NCBI GenBank assembly: GCA_037444625.1
Contig: JBBIMA010000011.1
Coordinates: forward strand, 17,829-81,828
Direction of reading: 5' to 3'
From: DTHT01 sp037444625
Lineage (GTDB): Bacteria > Acidobacteriota > Terriglobia > Bryobacterales > Bryobacteraceae
Length of the DNA stretch: 64,000 nucleotides
In this document: piece by piece, positions 33,015 through 42,984 of the stretch
How the letters are laid out: each line of letters opens with the position of its first letter
Numbering within the stretch: the first letter of the stretch is position 1
Translations under genes and position numbers: made by a program
Notes under the pieces: generated by a model
What the model was told of the DNA's origin: nothing
The model's input: only the letters and a program-made list of their open reading frames with translations
The model's database searches: none

Positions 33015-34072
33015 CCGTACTGGCGAGCCATCTCGGGGAAGGAGTGTAGCGCGGGCCGCTCGGGCAGATGCTGCCGCAGCATCTCGATCTCGTCGGCGCC
33101 CTCGACCAGGGGCAGCGCCGTCTGCCCGCCCAGCGCCGCCGAGCGGCACAGCGCCATGAGGATCTCGTGTCCCTTGTAGGCGCTCTCGAAGCGGCAGGGG
33201 TGCGGTTTGGCGTCGTCGTCCAGCCAGTCGGCCATCTCCTGGATGTAAGGCGGCATGTCGAGGTCGTAGTTCATGCTGCCCGAGCCGGATTCGGCACCGG
33301 CGCGCGTGACCGCCCGCCAGCCGCCGCCGGTGAGCACCTCGGCGAAGCCTTCGGTCCCCTGGGCCGCAATGCGCGCCTTGCGCCACCAGTAGTCCACCTC
33401 GGGCACGTCCGGCGCGCCCGCCCCGCACTCCAGCACGCCCCGCACCCCGTTGGCGAACTGGATGAAGCCCGCCAGGTAGTCGGGCGAGGGGTGGTTGTCG
33501 GTCAGCTTGCCCCGCCCGGCCGCCTGCGCCATCACCCAGAGGGCTTCCGCTTCGCCGTTGTACCAGCGCATGTAGTCAATCAGGTGGCTGGCCATGTGCA
33601 TCATCCAGCCCACCGCGGTGGCGTAAACCGTGTGGATGCGCCCCAGCCCGCCCCCGGCGATGATTTCGCGCACCCGCCGGTAATGCGCGCCGTAGCGATG
33701 CTGGTGGCTGACCACCGCCTTGACGCCCGCTGCTTCCAGCTCGCTGCGGATCGCCATGGCCTCGGCGCTGGACAGCGCGATCGGTTTCTCAAAAGCGATC
33801 AGCCGCGCGCCGCCGGCGATGCCCGCCCGGATCATGGGCAGCCGCAGGTCGGGCAGGGTGCAGAAGCAGAAGACGTCCGGCCGCAGCCGGCGCGCCATCT
33901 CGGCCGCGTCCGTACCCACCTCGGCATCGCCGCAACGCGCCGCCGCCGCTTCCGCCCGCGCCCGGTCAATGTCGCACAGGCCCACCACCTGGAAGCGCGG
34001 GTTGGCCTGAAAGGCCGCCGCATGATGCAGCCCGCGCTTTCCCAAGCCCGCCACCAGCACCCGGTACGGCAT
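33011..34072 (-). CDS. Gfo/Idh/MocA family oxidoreductase (cytoplasmic)
   Basis: The 353-residue protein lacks a leader. It has the Rossmann motif GLGKRG (9-14), EKPIALSSAEA (family EKP motif) and HQHRYGAHYRRVRE, followed by the alpha/beta C-terminal domain with HMASHLIDYMRWY. It starts nine bases after the DegT aminotransferase stop, so the pair is one operon. Such dehydrogenase plus DegT pairs oxidise and aminate nucleotide-linked sugars, or act on free keto-inositols, but which sugar is unknown. Confidence 0.87.
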   Translation of the reverse strand: MPYRVLVAGLGKRGLHHAAAFQANPRFQVVGLCDIDRARAEAAAARCGDAEVGTDAAEMARRLRPDVFCFCTLPDLRLPMIRAGIAGGARLIAFEKPIALSSAEAMAIRSELEAAGVKAVVSHQHRYGAHYRRVREIIAGGGLGRIHTVYATAVGWMMHMASHLIDYMRWYNGEAEALWVMAQAAGRGKLTDNHPSPDYLAGFIQFANGVRGVLECGAGAPDVPEVDYWWRKARIAAQGTEGFAEVLTGGGWRAVTRAGAESGSGSMNYDLDMPPYIQEMADWLDDDAKPHPCRFESAYKGHEILMALCRSAALGGQTALPLVEGADEIEMLRQHLPERPALHSFPEMARQYG

Positions 34073-34081
34073 GGCGCCCTC

Positions 34082-35206
34082 TTAACCCTGCGTCCGATCC
34101 CACTCGAGCACTTTCCCGATCACGTAGTCCACCTCTTCGGCCGTCAGCTCCGGGTACATGGGCAGCGAGATGCAGCAGGCAGCGTTGTCCTCCGCGTTGG
34201 GGATAGGCCCGGCGATGCGCGCCGGCTTGCCCCAGGGATAACCCTCCTGCTGGTGAATGGCGATCGGGTAATGGCACTTGGCGTCCACTCCGTTCTGGTT
34301 GAGGAATTTCAAAAGCGGATCGCGCTGCTCGGGCCGCAGAGTTTCGATCACGTAAAGGTGGTAGACGTGCCGGTAGCCCGGCCTCTCGTAAGGCAGCCGC
34401 AGGTGGCGCGCCCCGGCCAGCCCCGCCGAGTAGCGCGCCGCCCAGCCCCGTCGCAAATCGTTCCAGGCGTCCAGGTGCTTGAGCTTGGCGCTGAGCACCC
34501 CGGCGTGCAGATCGTCCAGGCGACTGTTGTAGCCCATGCTGTGGTAGGAGCGCTTCTCCGAGCCGTGATTGCGCAGTTTCCGCACCATCCGGTTGATCCG
34601 GTCGTCGTTGGTGATGACCGCCCCGCCGTCGCCGAACGTGCCTAGGTTCTTCTGAATGATGAAGCTGGTGGCCACGGCGTCGCTCAACTCGCCGATGCGG
34701 AAGCCGTCGCCCTGCGCCCCGATGGCCTGGGCGTTGTCCTCGATGACGAACAGCTTGTAGCGGTCGGCGATCCGGCGGATGGCCTTCATGTCGGCGCACT
34801 GGCCGTAGAGGTGCACGGGCACGATCGCCTTGGTGCGCTCGCTCACCGCCGCCTCGATCTTCTCCGGATCAATGCACTTGGTCCGCGGGTCGCAGTCCAC
34901 GAAGACCGCGGTCGCTCCCGCGATCCAGATCGCCTCGGCGGTGGCGAAAAAGGTGTTGGGAGTGGTGATGCACTCGTCGCCCTCTCCGATGCCCAGCGCC
35001 ATCAGAGCCAGCCAGATGGCGTCGGTGCCGCTGTTGACTCCCACGGCGTGCTTCATGCCGCAGTAGGCGGCCAGCTCGGCCTCGAAGCGCTTGAGCATCG
35101 GCCCCATGACGTAGTCGCCGCTCTCCAGCACTTGCCGGAGGTTGGCGTCAATCTCGCTTTGGATGTTGTGATACTGCCGGACGTGACCGTAAAAAGACAC
35201 GAACAT
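34082..35206 (-). CDS. DegT/DnrJ/EryC1/StrS-family sugar aminotransferase
   Basis: The 374-residue PLP enzyme shows NSGTDAIWLALMALGIG, TTPNTFFATAEAI, the Asp/Gln box EDNAQAIGA and the Schiff-base lysine in SFIIQKNLGTFGDGGAV. It ends with the family YPxxxHxQEGYPWG-type segment (CHYPIAIHQQEGYPWG). It transfers an amino group to a keto-sugar in amino-sugar biosynthesis. It is first in a two-gene operon with the Gfo/Idh gene, and GAGAGAG lies before the ATG. The 35207-35342 interval upstream contains no gene. Confidence 0.92.
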   Translation of the reverse strand: MFVSFYGHVRQYHNIQSEIDANLRQVLESGDYVMGPMLKRFEAELAAYCGMKHAVGVNSGTDAIWLALMALGIGEGDECITTPNTFFATAEAIWIAGATAVFVDCDPRTKCIDPEKIEAAVSERTKAIVPVHLYGQCADMKAIRRIADRYKLFVIEDNAQAIGAQGDGFRIGELSDAVATSFIIQKNLGTFGDGGAVITNDDRINRMVRKLRNHGSEKRSYHSMGYNSRLDDLHAGVLSAKLKHLDAWNDLRRGWAARYSAGLAGARHLRLPYERPGYRHVYHLYVIETLRPEQRDPLLKFLNQNGVDAKCHYPIAIHQQEGYPWGKPARIAGPIPNAEDNAACCISLPMYPELTAEEVDYVIGKVLEWDRTQG

Positions 35207-35322
35207 TGGTTCTCTCTCCTGGCTGTGCGGTGCAGCTCGAACGGCGGGCGTTCAGTGCGGCGGTTCCCGCCCGGACGCCGGCGCCTCGCGGGTAGCCGAG
35301 CCTTTCATTAAACCACATCCGC

Positions 35323-35342
35323 GGCCGCAGCGCTGCGCGGCC
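35323..35342 (-). terminator. Hairpin at the end of the histidine kinase gene
   Basis: Reading leftward, GGCCGC and GCGGCC flank an inner AGCGCT palindrome directly after the kinase stop codon, and a T-containing stretch follows at about 35305-35315. It is a plausible but imperfect intrinsic terminator. Confidence 0.35.
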
Positions 35343-37562
35343 TCAGCGCCCGTGGCGGGAGCCGATCTGACCTCCCCACTTATCCAGCAGCTCCCGGAGG
35401 GCTTCCAGCCGGATGGGTTTGAGCAGGCGGTCATCCATGCCGGCCGCCAGGCAGCGCTGCCGGTCTTCTTCGCCGGCCGAGGCGGTCAGGGCGACCAGCG
35501 GCGTGCGGCGGCCTTCGGCAGCCTCGCGCTCGCGGATGCGGCCGGCGGTTTCATAGCCGTCCGGCGCGGGCATCTGGCAATCCAGCAGGATCAGGTCGTA
35601 GGCCTGCCGTTCATGGGCGCGCAACGCCTCCAGGCCGTCGCCCGCCAGCTCGACTTCGCAGCCCATGCGTTCCAGCAGGCGGCGCGCCACCTCCCGGTTC
35701 ACCGCGTTGTCGTCCGCCACCAGCACGCGGAGTCGGGACGATTCCCCGGCGGCCGCCGCCCGGAGGGCCCGCGACTGCTCCCGGCAAGGCTCTTCGGCCG
35801 CCCGCGGCAGCCGGAGCTCGAACCAGAAGGTCGAGCCGCGGCCCGGCCGGCTGGAAAAGCCGATCCGCCCGCCCATCAACTCGACCAACTGCTTGCTGAT
35901 GGCCAGGCCCAGCCCGGTGCCGCTCGCGGGCCGCGTCCCGGGCTCTCCCAGTTGCGTGAACCGCCCGAAGATCAGGCCGTGCTTGTCTTCGGGGATGCCG
36001 GCGCCGGTGTCCTCCACCCGGATGCGGAGCAGCTCGCCTCCCGGGCCGCTTGCCAGACACTCCACGGCTCCCAGCACCCGCCCGCGCTCGGTGAACTTGA
36101 CGGCGTTGCCCATCAGGTTCAGCAAGACCTGCCGGATGCGGCCCGCGTCACCCAGGAAACGCCGGGGCAAGGAAGGCGGATAGCGGACCTCGATTTCGAT
36201 CCCCTTCCGGCGGGCGCCGGGCTCGAGCAGCTCGGCCACCTGAGCGATCAACCGGGCCAGATCGAAGGGCGCCGTTTCCAGCGCCAGCTTGCCGGCCTCC
36301 GCCTTGGCCAGATCCAGAAGGTCGTTGATCACTCGCAGCAGGGCTTCGGCCGAGCTACGGATGGTTTCCGTCATCGCGCGCTGCTGGGGCGCCAGTTCGG
36401 TCTCCAGCAGCAGCTCCGCCATGCTCAGCACGCCGTTCATCGGCGTGCGAACCTCGTGGCTGACCAGCGCCACGAACTCGCCTTTGGCGCGCGCGGCGGC
36501 CTCGGCCGCCTCCTTGGCTTCGCGGAGCTGCTCGTGGCTGCGCCGCAGCTCCTCCTCGGCCTGCCGGCGCCGTTCTTCCTGGCGGAATCGTCCCAGGGCC
36601 AGGGCGATGTTGGCCGCGACGCGCTCCAGCAGGCCGGTCTCCTGCTTGTCGAAAGCCTGGGGCTCGGCCGAGTACACCGCCAGCGCGCCCGCGATCGCGC
36701 CTTCCACCCGCAGGGGGAAGGCGGCCACCGCCCGCGCCCCCAGGCTCCCTAGTTGTTCTCTCCAAGGGGCCAGACGGGGATCCGTGTCCGCCCGGTTGAT
36801 CGTGACGGTCCGGCCTTCGCGCAGAGCGGTGCCCACCGCCCCGCGACCCTCCGGTTCGTCCCGCGCGCTGATCCGTACATTCTGCGCCACCAGCGCGGCG
36901 ACGCCCGCGTAGGCCGCCGGATGCAGCTCGCGCGTCTGGGGGTCCAGCAGGCCGATGAAGGCCAGCCGGTACACTCCGCCCTCCACCACCACGCGGCAAA
37001 CGTCCGCCAGCATGGCGCGCGCATCGCCCGCCCGTGCGATGGCGTCGTTGACCCGGCTGAGCGTATCGTAGACCCGGTTCAGGCGCGTCAGCCGCCGCTC
37101 GGTGGTCCGGCGGTGAGTGACGTCGTGGAAGTTCCACACCCGGCCCACGATCCGGCCCTGGCGGCGATGCGGGCGCGAGATGCGCTCGAAAACCCGGCCG
37201 TCCTTGAACTCCAGGCAGTCGAGGCTTTCCGCTTCCGGGGAGGCGTAAAGCTGCTCGACCCGCCGCAGAAATCCCTCCGGATCTTTCAACTGGTCGAGAA
37301 CGAAGGCCAGCAACTGCTGATCGTCGCGGGTGGCCAACAGAGTTTCCGGGATGCGCCACATCTCGGCGAACCGCCGGTTGAAACTCACCACCCGCCCCGC
37401 CTGATCCACCACCAGGATGCCGTCCGCCGTGGACTCCAGGATGGACTCCAGCAGCCCGCACAGCTCCGCCACCTGCCCCTCGGCGGAACGGCTCTCGGCC
37501 TCCTCTGTCCTCCCGGCCGGTGCGACGGCCTTGCTCGGCTCGGCCGGACGACAAGCGTTCAT
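35343..37562 (-). CDS. Hybrid sensor histidine kinase (PAS-GAF-HisKA-HATPase-REC)
   Basis: The 739-residue soluble kinase has no membrane segment. Order: PAS domain (about 33-155, ESTADGILVVDQAGRVVSFN), GAF (about 165-325), coiled coil (about 325-360), HisKA with the phospho-accepting His369 (LVSHEVRTPMNG), HATPase_c with N-box (LMGNAVKF), G1 (EDTGAGIPE) and G2 (GTGLGLAIS), and a C-terminal receiver (about 611-730) with acceptor Asp661 (LLDCQMPAPDG) and Lys713 region (LLKPI). All catalytic elements look intact. No partner regulator is adjacent. The input signal is unknown; PAS plus GAF suggests a cytoplasmic cue. Confidence 0.92.
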   Translation of the reverse strand: MNACRPAEPSKAVAPAGRTEEAESRSAEGQVAELCGLLESILESTADGILVVDQAGRVVSFNRRFAEMWRIPETLLATRDDQQLLAFVLDQLKDPEGFLRRVEQLYASPEAESLDCLEFKDGRVFERISRPHRRQGRIVGRVWNFHDVTHRRTTERRLTRLNRVYDTLSRVNDAIARAGDARAMLADVCRVVVEGGVYRLAFIGLLDPQTRELHPAAYAGVAALVAQNVRISARDEPEGRGAVGTALREGRTVTINRADTDPRLAPWREQLGSLGARAVAAFPLRVEGAIAGALAVYSAEPQAFDKQETGLLERVAANIALALGRFRQEERRRQAEEELRRSHEQLREAKEAAEAAARAKGEFVALVSHEVRTPMNGVLSMAELLLETELAPQQRAMTETIRSSAEALLRVINDLLDLAKAEAGKLALETAPFDLARLIAQVAELLEPGARRKGIEIEVRYPPSLPRRFLGDAGRIRQVLLNLMGNAVKFTERGRVLGAVECLASGPGGELLRIRVEDTGAGIPEDKHGLIFGRFTQLGEPGTRPASGTGLGLAISKQLVELMGGRIGFSSRPGRGSTFWFELRLPRAAEEPCREQSRALRAAAAGESSRLRVLVADDNAVNREVARRLLERMGCEVELAGDGLEALRAHERQAYDLILLDCQMPAPDGYETAGRIREREAAEGRRTPLVALTASAGEEDRQRCLAAGMDDRLLKPIRLEALRELLDKWGGQIGSRHGR

Positions 37563-37688
37563 CTGAGATTCTTATCGGACGCTCTCCGGCTCCTCGCGGG
37601 CGCATTTGGGGGGCGAAGCCGGCGGCACGGGCATGGCGCGGCTCCTCGTAGGCGCTTGCCCACAGCCGTTTCTGGAATAATGCCGGGT

Positions 37689-40600
37689 ATGCGAATCCTC
37701 CCCGCCTTGTTCGCCCTCTCGCTGAGCGGTGCCGCCGAGCGCGCCGTGTGCCCCGTCGTGGCCGATAGTTACGTCTACGCCACCCCCTGGAACTATCAGC
37801 GGCTGGAAACCACCGAGTCGTTCTTCAATTTCGGCGCCGCCGAGCGGCTGGCCATCCGGGGCCGGGAATACTTCGCCCTGCTCCAGTTCGATTGCTCGGC
37901 GGCCCGCGGCCTGGCGATCCGCCGAGCGGTCCTGCGCTTTTATCGAGACCCCAACCCGATTCCGCTCCACACCCTCGGCGTCTCAACCCTCAGCGGCAAT
38001 GGGCCTTGGGCCGAAGGCAACCAGGACGGCGCGCCGGCCGAAGCGGGCGCGTCGAACTACCACTTCGCCCGGCGCGATCAGCAGCCCTGGGCCTACCCTG
38101 GCTCGGACCTTAGCGACGTAACGTTCGGCCTCGGGGGAAGTCTTTACGCCTACGTGCGGCCCAGGGAGGCAGGCGGCGGCTGGTTCGAGGCTGAGCTGCC
38201 CGTGGAGATCGCCGCCGCCCTGACCACCGGCGATCAATTCGGTCTCATGCTCACCGACGAAAAGGGCCAGACCCGGACCCGACACTCGATCGCGAGCCGC
38301 CACAGCCCATTCCCGGCCGCCCTGATCCTGGAGGGTGATCGCTCGGACCAGACCCCTCCGGGTCCGGTGCGTTCTTTGAAGGCGGGCCCGGAACCTCTGG
38401 AAAGCACGCCCGAGGAAGCCCGCGCCCTGGGCCGCACCACGCTGCGGCCGGGCTCGGCCGTCCTGCACTTCGGCGGGGCGGGCGATGACCGCGGCTCGGG
38501 CATCGCGACCCGCTATGAGCTGCGCTACGACCTCCGGCCCGTCGGCGAGGAGAATTTCGCCGCCGCCCGCCCGGTGCCTCGCTGGCAGTTGGACCCTCTG
38601 GCCCCCAAGAGCGATCCCCTGGCCACGCGTAACCGGTTGCGCGATGAGGTGTGGGCCGTGGTGGAGGACTTGCAGCCCGGCCGGATCTATTACTTCGCCG
38701 CCCGCGCCTGGGACAAAGCGGGCAATCCGGGGCCGGTGAGCGCGCTGGGACGCTACCGGGCCTACCGGCGAAGCTATCCGTCCCTGCCCGAGGCTTCCGC
38801 GGCGAAGCCGTCCCCGACGCCGGCCGGGGAGGTCTCCGGCCCCTGGGTGTGGGCCTTTCCCGACTTGCTGAAGATCAATCCGCAGACCGGCGAGCTGCTG
38901 GAGAGCGCGGACTTTCCCTCCCCGCGCCTGCGCAACTCGGTCTGGGAGGCGGCCTCCTCTACGGTGAGGTTGACAGGCGCCCGCAACGAGTTCGTGGCTT
39001 TCCAGCTCGCCGTGGAAAGCGCCGCGCCTTTGCGAGATATCCGCGTCCGGGTGAGCGAGCCGCTGTTCGCCGATTGCCCCCTGCCCCCGGTCTTCCGGGC
39101 GAGCGGTGCGGTGCAACTTTACCGTGAGTGGTTCGTGCCCGACGACCAGGACGCCTCCGAGAAGCGCCCCTGGTACCCGGAAGCGCTCCTGCCGCTCGAC
39201 GGGCCGCTGGAGATTCCCGCGCCCGACAACGCTCTGCCCGCTCAGCGCGTTCAGCCCGTCTTCGTGGACGTCTACATCCCGCACCAGGCGCGCCCGGGCC
39301 GGCACGCCGGCAAGCTGCTGGTCGAGGCGGGCGGCGGGCGCCTGCGGCGGGCGATCCGCCTGGAGGTCGAAGTGCTTCCCCTGACGCTGCCCGACAGGCT
39401 GAACTTCCATGTGGATCTGAACGCCTACGGCGGGGTCAACGCGGGCTACGACGTGCGCCGCGGCACGCCGGAATACCGGCGGCTGGTCCAGGCCTACCAC
39501 CGTCTGGCCCACCTGCACCGCGCCAACCTGAACGTCCTGGGCTACTCGCACTCCGGTACCGTCGAGCCGGATTATTCACCCCCGCTGGCGGGCCAGGGAG
39601 CCCAGACCCGGGTGGCGAGCTGGGAGGACTGGGACGCTCACTTCGGACCTTTGGTGGACGGCTCGGCCTTCGCGGATCTGCCCCGGGCCGGCGTCCCGAT
39701 TACTCACCTTTATTTGAATTTCCACGAAAACTGGCCGGCGGATTTACGGGCCAATTATAAATGGAATAACTACCCGCAGCCCAAGACTACCGAAGAATAC
39801 CGGCAGCTTATCGCACGGCACGGGCTGGAAGCCGGGCCGATCGAGGAGGGATTTCCGCCCGACTACCAGGACCGCTTTACGGCCGTCGTGCGTCAGTTCG
39901 CCCGGCATTTCCGCGAGCGCGGCTGGACCCGCACCCGCTATCAGATCTATTTCAATAACAAACACTTCTACAAGGACCCGGCGCGCGGCGGGCGCGGCGT
40001 CTCCTGGTGGCTTCTGGATGAGCCGAACTTCCGGGACGACATCCGGGCCTTGAGTTTCTTCGCCTGGCTCGCCCAGCGCGGTTTGAAGGACTATCCCGAC
40101 GTGCCCATCCTGCTGCGCACCGACGTCAGCTACATTGATTTCCTGCGCGACCTGCTGGCCGGCCAGATTGACCTTAACGTCACCAGCAAGCGCTTTTACA
40201 GCCGCAATCGCTTTCTCCTGGATCACCGGGATCGCTTCGGGCGGGAGTACTGGAATTACGCCTCGAGCAATCACCCCAGGGAGAGCAACGTAGCGCTGCG
40301 CGCCTGGTGCTGGAGAGCCTGGACGGCCGGGGCCGACGGCATCGTGCCCTGGAACACCGTGGTCGGCCCGCAGGCTTGGGAACGCGCCGAGCCGCTCACC
40401 ATGTTTTACACGGGCTCGAAGTTCGGCCGGCGCGAGCCCTTCGCCTCGCTGCGGCTGAAGGCCTACCGGCGCGGCCAACAGGATGTGGAGTACCTGGTGC
40501 TGCTTTCCCAAAGGCCCGGCTGGGACCGCGAAGCGGTGAGCCGGGCGGTGGCGGCCGCGCTCGACCTGGCGGCCGAGGCCCGCCCGGGCGGCGAGCAGGA

Positions 40601-40712
40601 CGCCACCGCGCTGGAGTTCAGCCGGTTGCGCAACGCCCAGTTGGAGGCCTTGCGCGAGCGCGTGGCCCGCGCCCTGCTGGCGGCCTCCCGGCGGGCGCCG
40701 GCCGCCGACTGA
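37689..40712 (+). CDS. Large secreted protein with GH123/DUF4091-like domain
   Basis: The roughly 1007-residue protein starts with a signal peptide (MRILPALFALSLSGAAE). Residues about 20-210 form a beta-sandwich of the type found at the N-termini of exported glycan-degrading proteins. A fibronectin-III-like segment (about 220-350) includes the phrase RIYYFAARAWDKAGNPG. The C-terminal 650 residues resemble DUF4091/GH123-type proteins: LTGARNEFVAFQLAVE, PVFVDVYIPHQARPGRHAGK, SWWLLDEPNFRDDIRAL, VPWNTVVG and LRLKAYRRGQQDVEYL. It probably degrades an extracellular glycan. An in-frame ATG at 37680 is possible, but AATAAT at 37676-37681 looks like a -10, placing initiation close to 37689. Confidence 0.78.
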   Translation: MRILPALFALSLSGAAERAVCPVVADSYVYATPWNYQRLETTESFFNFGAAERLAIRGREYFALLQFDCSAARGLAIRRAVLRFYRDPNPIPLHTLGVSTLSGNGPWAEGNQDGAPAEAGASNYHFARRDQQPWAYPGSDLSDVTFGLGGSLYAYVRPREAGGGWFEAELPVEIAAALTTGDQFGLMLTDEKGQTRTRHSIASRHSPFPAALILEGDRSDQTPPGPVRSLKAGPEPLESTPEEARALGRTTLRPGSAVLHFGGAGDDRGSGIATRYELRYDLRPVGEENFAAARPVPRWQLDPLAPKSDPLATRNRLRDEVWAVVEDLQPGRIYYFAARAWDKAGNPGPVSALGRYRAYRRSYPSLPEASAAKPSPTPAGEVSGPWVWAFPDLLKINPQTGELLESADFPSPRLRNSVWEAASSTVRLTGARNEFVAFQLAVESAAPLRDIRVRVSEPLFADCPLPPVFRASGAVQLYREWFVPDDQDASEKRPWYPEALLPLDGPLEIPAPDNALPAQRVQPVFVDVYIPHQARPGRHAGKLLVEAGGGRLRRAIRLEVEVLPLTLPDRLNFHVDLNAYGGVNAGYDVRRGTPEYRRLVQAYHRLAHLHRANLNVLGYSHSGTVEPDYSPPLAGQGAQTRVASWEDWDAHFGPLVDGSAFADLPRAGVPITHLYLNFHENWPADLRANYKWNNYPQPKTTEEYRQLIARHGLEAGPIEEGFPPDYQDRFTAVVRQFARHFRERGWTRTRYQIYFNNKHFYKDPARGGRGVSWWLLDEPNFRDDIRALSFFAWLAQRGLKDYPDVPILLRTDVSYIDFLRDLLAGQIDLNVTSKRFYSRNRFLLDHRDRFGREYWNYASSNHPRESNVALRAWCWRAWTAGADGIVPWNTVVGPQAWERAEPLTMFYTGSKFGRREPFASLRLKAYRRGQQDVEYLVLLSQRPGWDREAVSRAVAAALDLAAEARPGGEQDATALEFSRLRNAQLEALRERVARALLAASRRAPAAD

Positions 40713-40730
40713 GAGGCCGCCGGCGGCCGC

Positions 40731-41840
40731 TCAGAGATCCACCTGGAATTCCGTCCACTCCAGCACGCGCTTGCGGTAGATGGCCTCCCGGCCCAGGATG
40801 GCGGTGAGCGCCGCGGTGGCGCCCACCGTGATGTCGGCCGCAGGCGGCGTCCCGCTGCGGATGGCCTCCAAAAACGCCGCGATGTGGGCGTCCTCCCGCC
40901 GCTCGGGCAGGGCTTCCAGCAGCTTCTGCGGGGCGGCCTTCCGCCCCCGGGGATAGAACGTCGAGGCGGAGAGGTCCACCGCCCCTTCGCTTCCGAAGAC
41001 GTAAAAGTACTGGCCGCCGCCCGGCAGGCCCGGCGGATGGAAGAACACCTGGGTGAAGGAGAGCTTGACCTGGTCGGGATACTCGTAACTCAGCGTGTAG
41101 CCGTCCATGTTAGTCCGGCCCGGCGGCTCGTCCTTCCAAAGCAGGGTGCCGCCGAAACCCGCCGCCCTCTCGGGCCGCGCGCCGATCACCCAGTTGCAGA
41201 TGTCCAGGTTGTGAACCGCCATCTCGACAATCACGTCGCCGGAGCGCCGGGCGTCGAAGAACCAATCGGCCGAAGGCCCGTGGTGGTCCAGGTCCTCGGA
41301 GGCGTGCCGCTGCGCCTTCACCATCAGGATGCGCCCCGCAACGCCTTCGCGAATCTTGGCGATGGTGGCCCGCAGCCGCTCGTCCGAGCGGAGTTGCTGG
41401 CCGATCTGGAAGACGGTCCTGGCGCCGCGCGCCGCCTTCAGCAGGGCGCGAACCTGCTCGGGCGTGATGCCGGCGGGCTTTTCCAGGTAGACGTGCTTGC
41501 CGGCCTCCAGGGCGGCGATGGCCATCTCGGCATGCAGATCGCAGGGCGTGGCGATAAAAACCGCTTCCACGTCCTTGCGTTCCAGCAAGCGGCGATAGTC
41601 CGAGTAAGTGGTCGGCTGGTCGCGGGCGGCGGCGGTGGCGGCGGCGTCCAGCCGGTCCGGCTTGAGGTCGCACAGCGCCGCGACCTTCCCCCCGGGCAGC
41701 CGCAGGAAGGACCGCAACAGGTAAGCGCCTCGATTGCCTGTGCCGATGAAACCGGCCGAAAGGGTGGCCGGCTCGGGTTGAGCCGCCCCGGGACGGGCGA
41801 GCGTGGTGAGGGATCCCAGCAGGAAATGCCTTCGCTGCAT
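40731..41840 (-). CDS. Gfo/Idh/MocA family oxidoreductase with Tat-type leader (second)
   Basis: The 369-residue protein starts at the ATG at 41840, giving the leader MQRRHFLLGSLTTLARPGAA with a twin-arginine motif. The Rossmann motif is GTGNRG, the family motif EKPAGITPEQV, and the C-domain contains DVIVEMAVHNLDICNWVIGA. It resembles the 5817-7010 protein in architecture but is clearly divergent in sequence. It is the last gene of the leftward glycan operon, 27 bases after the GT4 gene. The substrate is unknown. Confidence 0.87.
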   Translation of the reverse strand: MQRRHFLLGSLTTLARPGAAQPEPATLSAGFIGTGNRGAYLLRSFLRLPGGKVAALCDLKPDRLDAAATAAARDQPTTYSDYRRLLERKDVEAVFIATPCDLHAEMAIAALEAGKHVYLEKPAGITPEQVRALLKAARGARTVFQIGQQLRSDERLRATIAKIREGVAGRILMVKAQRHASEDLDHHGPSADWFFDARRSGDVIVEMAVHNLDICNWVIGARPERAAGFGGTLLWKDEPPGRTNMDGYTLSYEYPDQVKLSFTQVFFHPPGLPGGGQYFYVFGSEGAVDLSASTFYPRGRKAAPQKLLEALPERREDAHIAAFLEAIRSGTPPAADITVGATAALTAILGREAIYRKRVLEWTEFQVDL

Positions 41841-41867
41841 ACCCTGTGAGGATAGCAAGCAAGGGCT

Positions 41868-42983
41868 TCAGCCGGCGGCCGCCTGCCGGAGCGCCTCCAG
41901 CGTCTCCTCCGCCGTGCGCCGCCACTGATAGGGCGCCGCCTGCCGCGGTCCCTCCGCGCTCAGCCGCGCCCGCAGGCTCTCGTCTTCGACCAGCCTCACC
42001 AGCGCCTGCTCGAGCGCTTCCGGGCGCTCCGGGTCGAATCGCAGCGCCGCCTCGCCGGCCAGGCTTCGCAAAGGCTCGATGTCCGAGCAGGCGGTGGGAA
42101 CGCCGGCCGCCAGCGCTTCCATCACCGGCAGGCCGAAGCCCTCGAAACGTGAGGGATACACGAAGGCGAACGCCCCGCGGAACAGCTCGTAGAGCTGCTC
42201 GCGAGGCAGCCAGCCGGTCACCCGCACCGCCTCCTCCAGGCCGAGCGAGGCGATCAAGCCCGTTACGGCGGCCGCGCGGAAGCCCTTCAGGCCCGCCAGC
42301 ACCAGCCGGAATTCCGGCCGCCGCCGCCGCAAGGCGGCAAAGGCGCGCACCAGGTTTTCCAGATTCTTGTGCGGGTGCAGCGTGGAGGCGCACAGCAGAT
42401 AGGGCTCCGGCCGCCGCTCCCGGCGCTGGCGTGCGATGTCGAAAAACGCCCGGTCCACGCCCTGCGGAACCACCCGCACCTTCTCGGTCCCCGCGCGGTA
42501 GTAACGCAGGAAGTCGGCCCGGGTGGCCTCCGAGACCGCCACGATCAGGCGCGAGCGACGGGCTGCGATCCAAAGCAAGATGCGCCAGAAGGGCAGGTCG
42601 AACCAGCGAAAGTACTCCGGATGCCGCTTGTGCTGGAGATCGTGAAACACGGTCACCTGCGGGCAGGGCGCCGCCAGGGGGGCCGTGAAGCCCGGGTTCA
42701 GCAACACGTCCAGGCGCTCCCGCGCCGCCCCTAGCGGCAGCGCGATCTGCTCCCAGAGGATGCGTGCCGGCCGGAAGCGGGCCGGCACAGGCGCGCGGCG
42801 CAACCGGAAGTTGGGCGCCGCCGGCCGCAAGCGGGTGTCCGTCTCGCGGTTGGCGAAAATCAAGTACTGGTTGTCCCGGTCTATCTCGGCCAGGCTTTCC
42901 AGCAATCCCCGCAGGTAGATCTCCGTGCCGCCCACCCCGCCCGGGATCATGTACAGCGCGTTGACGCCGATCCGCAGCGGCAT
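41868..42983 (-). CDS. GT4-family glycosyltransferase
   Basis: The 371-residue GT-B retaining glycosyltransferase has the N-terminal glycine loop GGVGGTEIYLRG (15-26), central VVPQGVDRAFFD and LLCASTLHPHKNLENLV, and the nucleotide-sugar motif EGFGLPVMEALAAG (E-x7-E). It is typical of mannosyl-, glucosyl- or rhamnosyl-transferases of polysaccharide assembly. It starts one base after the TMTC-like gene stop, so expression is linked. The donor and acceptor are unknown. Confidence 0.9.
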   Translation of the reverse strand: MPLRIGVNALYMIPGGVGGTEIYLRGLLESLAEIDRDNQYLIFANRETDTRLRPAAPNFRLRRAPVPARFRPARILWEQIALPLGAARERLDVLLNPGFTAPLAAPCPQVTVFHDLQHKRHPEYFRWFDLPFWRILLWIAARRSRLIVAVSEATRADFLRYYRAGTEKVRVVPQGVDRAFFDIARQRRERRPEPYLLCASTLHPHKNLENLVRAFAALRRRRPEFRLVLAGLKGFRAAAVTGLIASLGLEEAVRVTGWLPREQLYELFRGAFAFVYPSRFEGFGLPVMEALAAGVPTACSDIEPLRSLAGEAALRFDPERPEALEQALVRLVEDESLRARLSAEGPRQAAPYQWRRTAEETLEALRQAAAG

Positions 42984-42984
42984 C

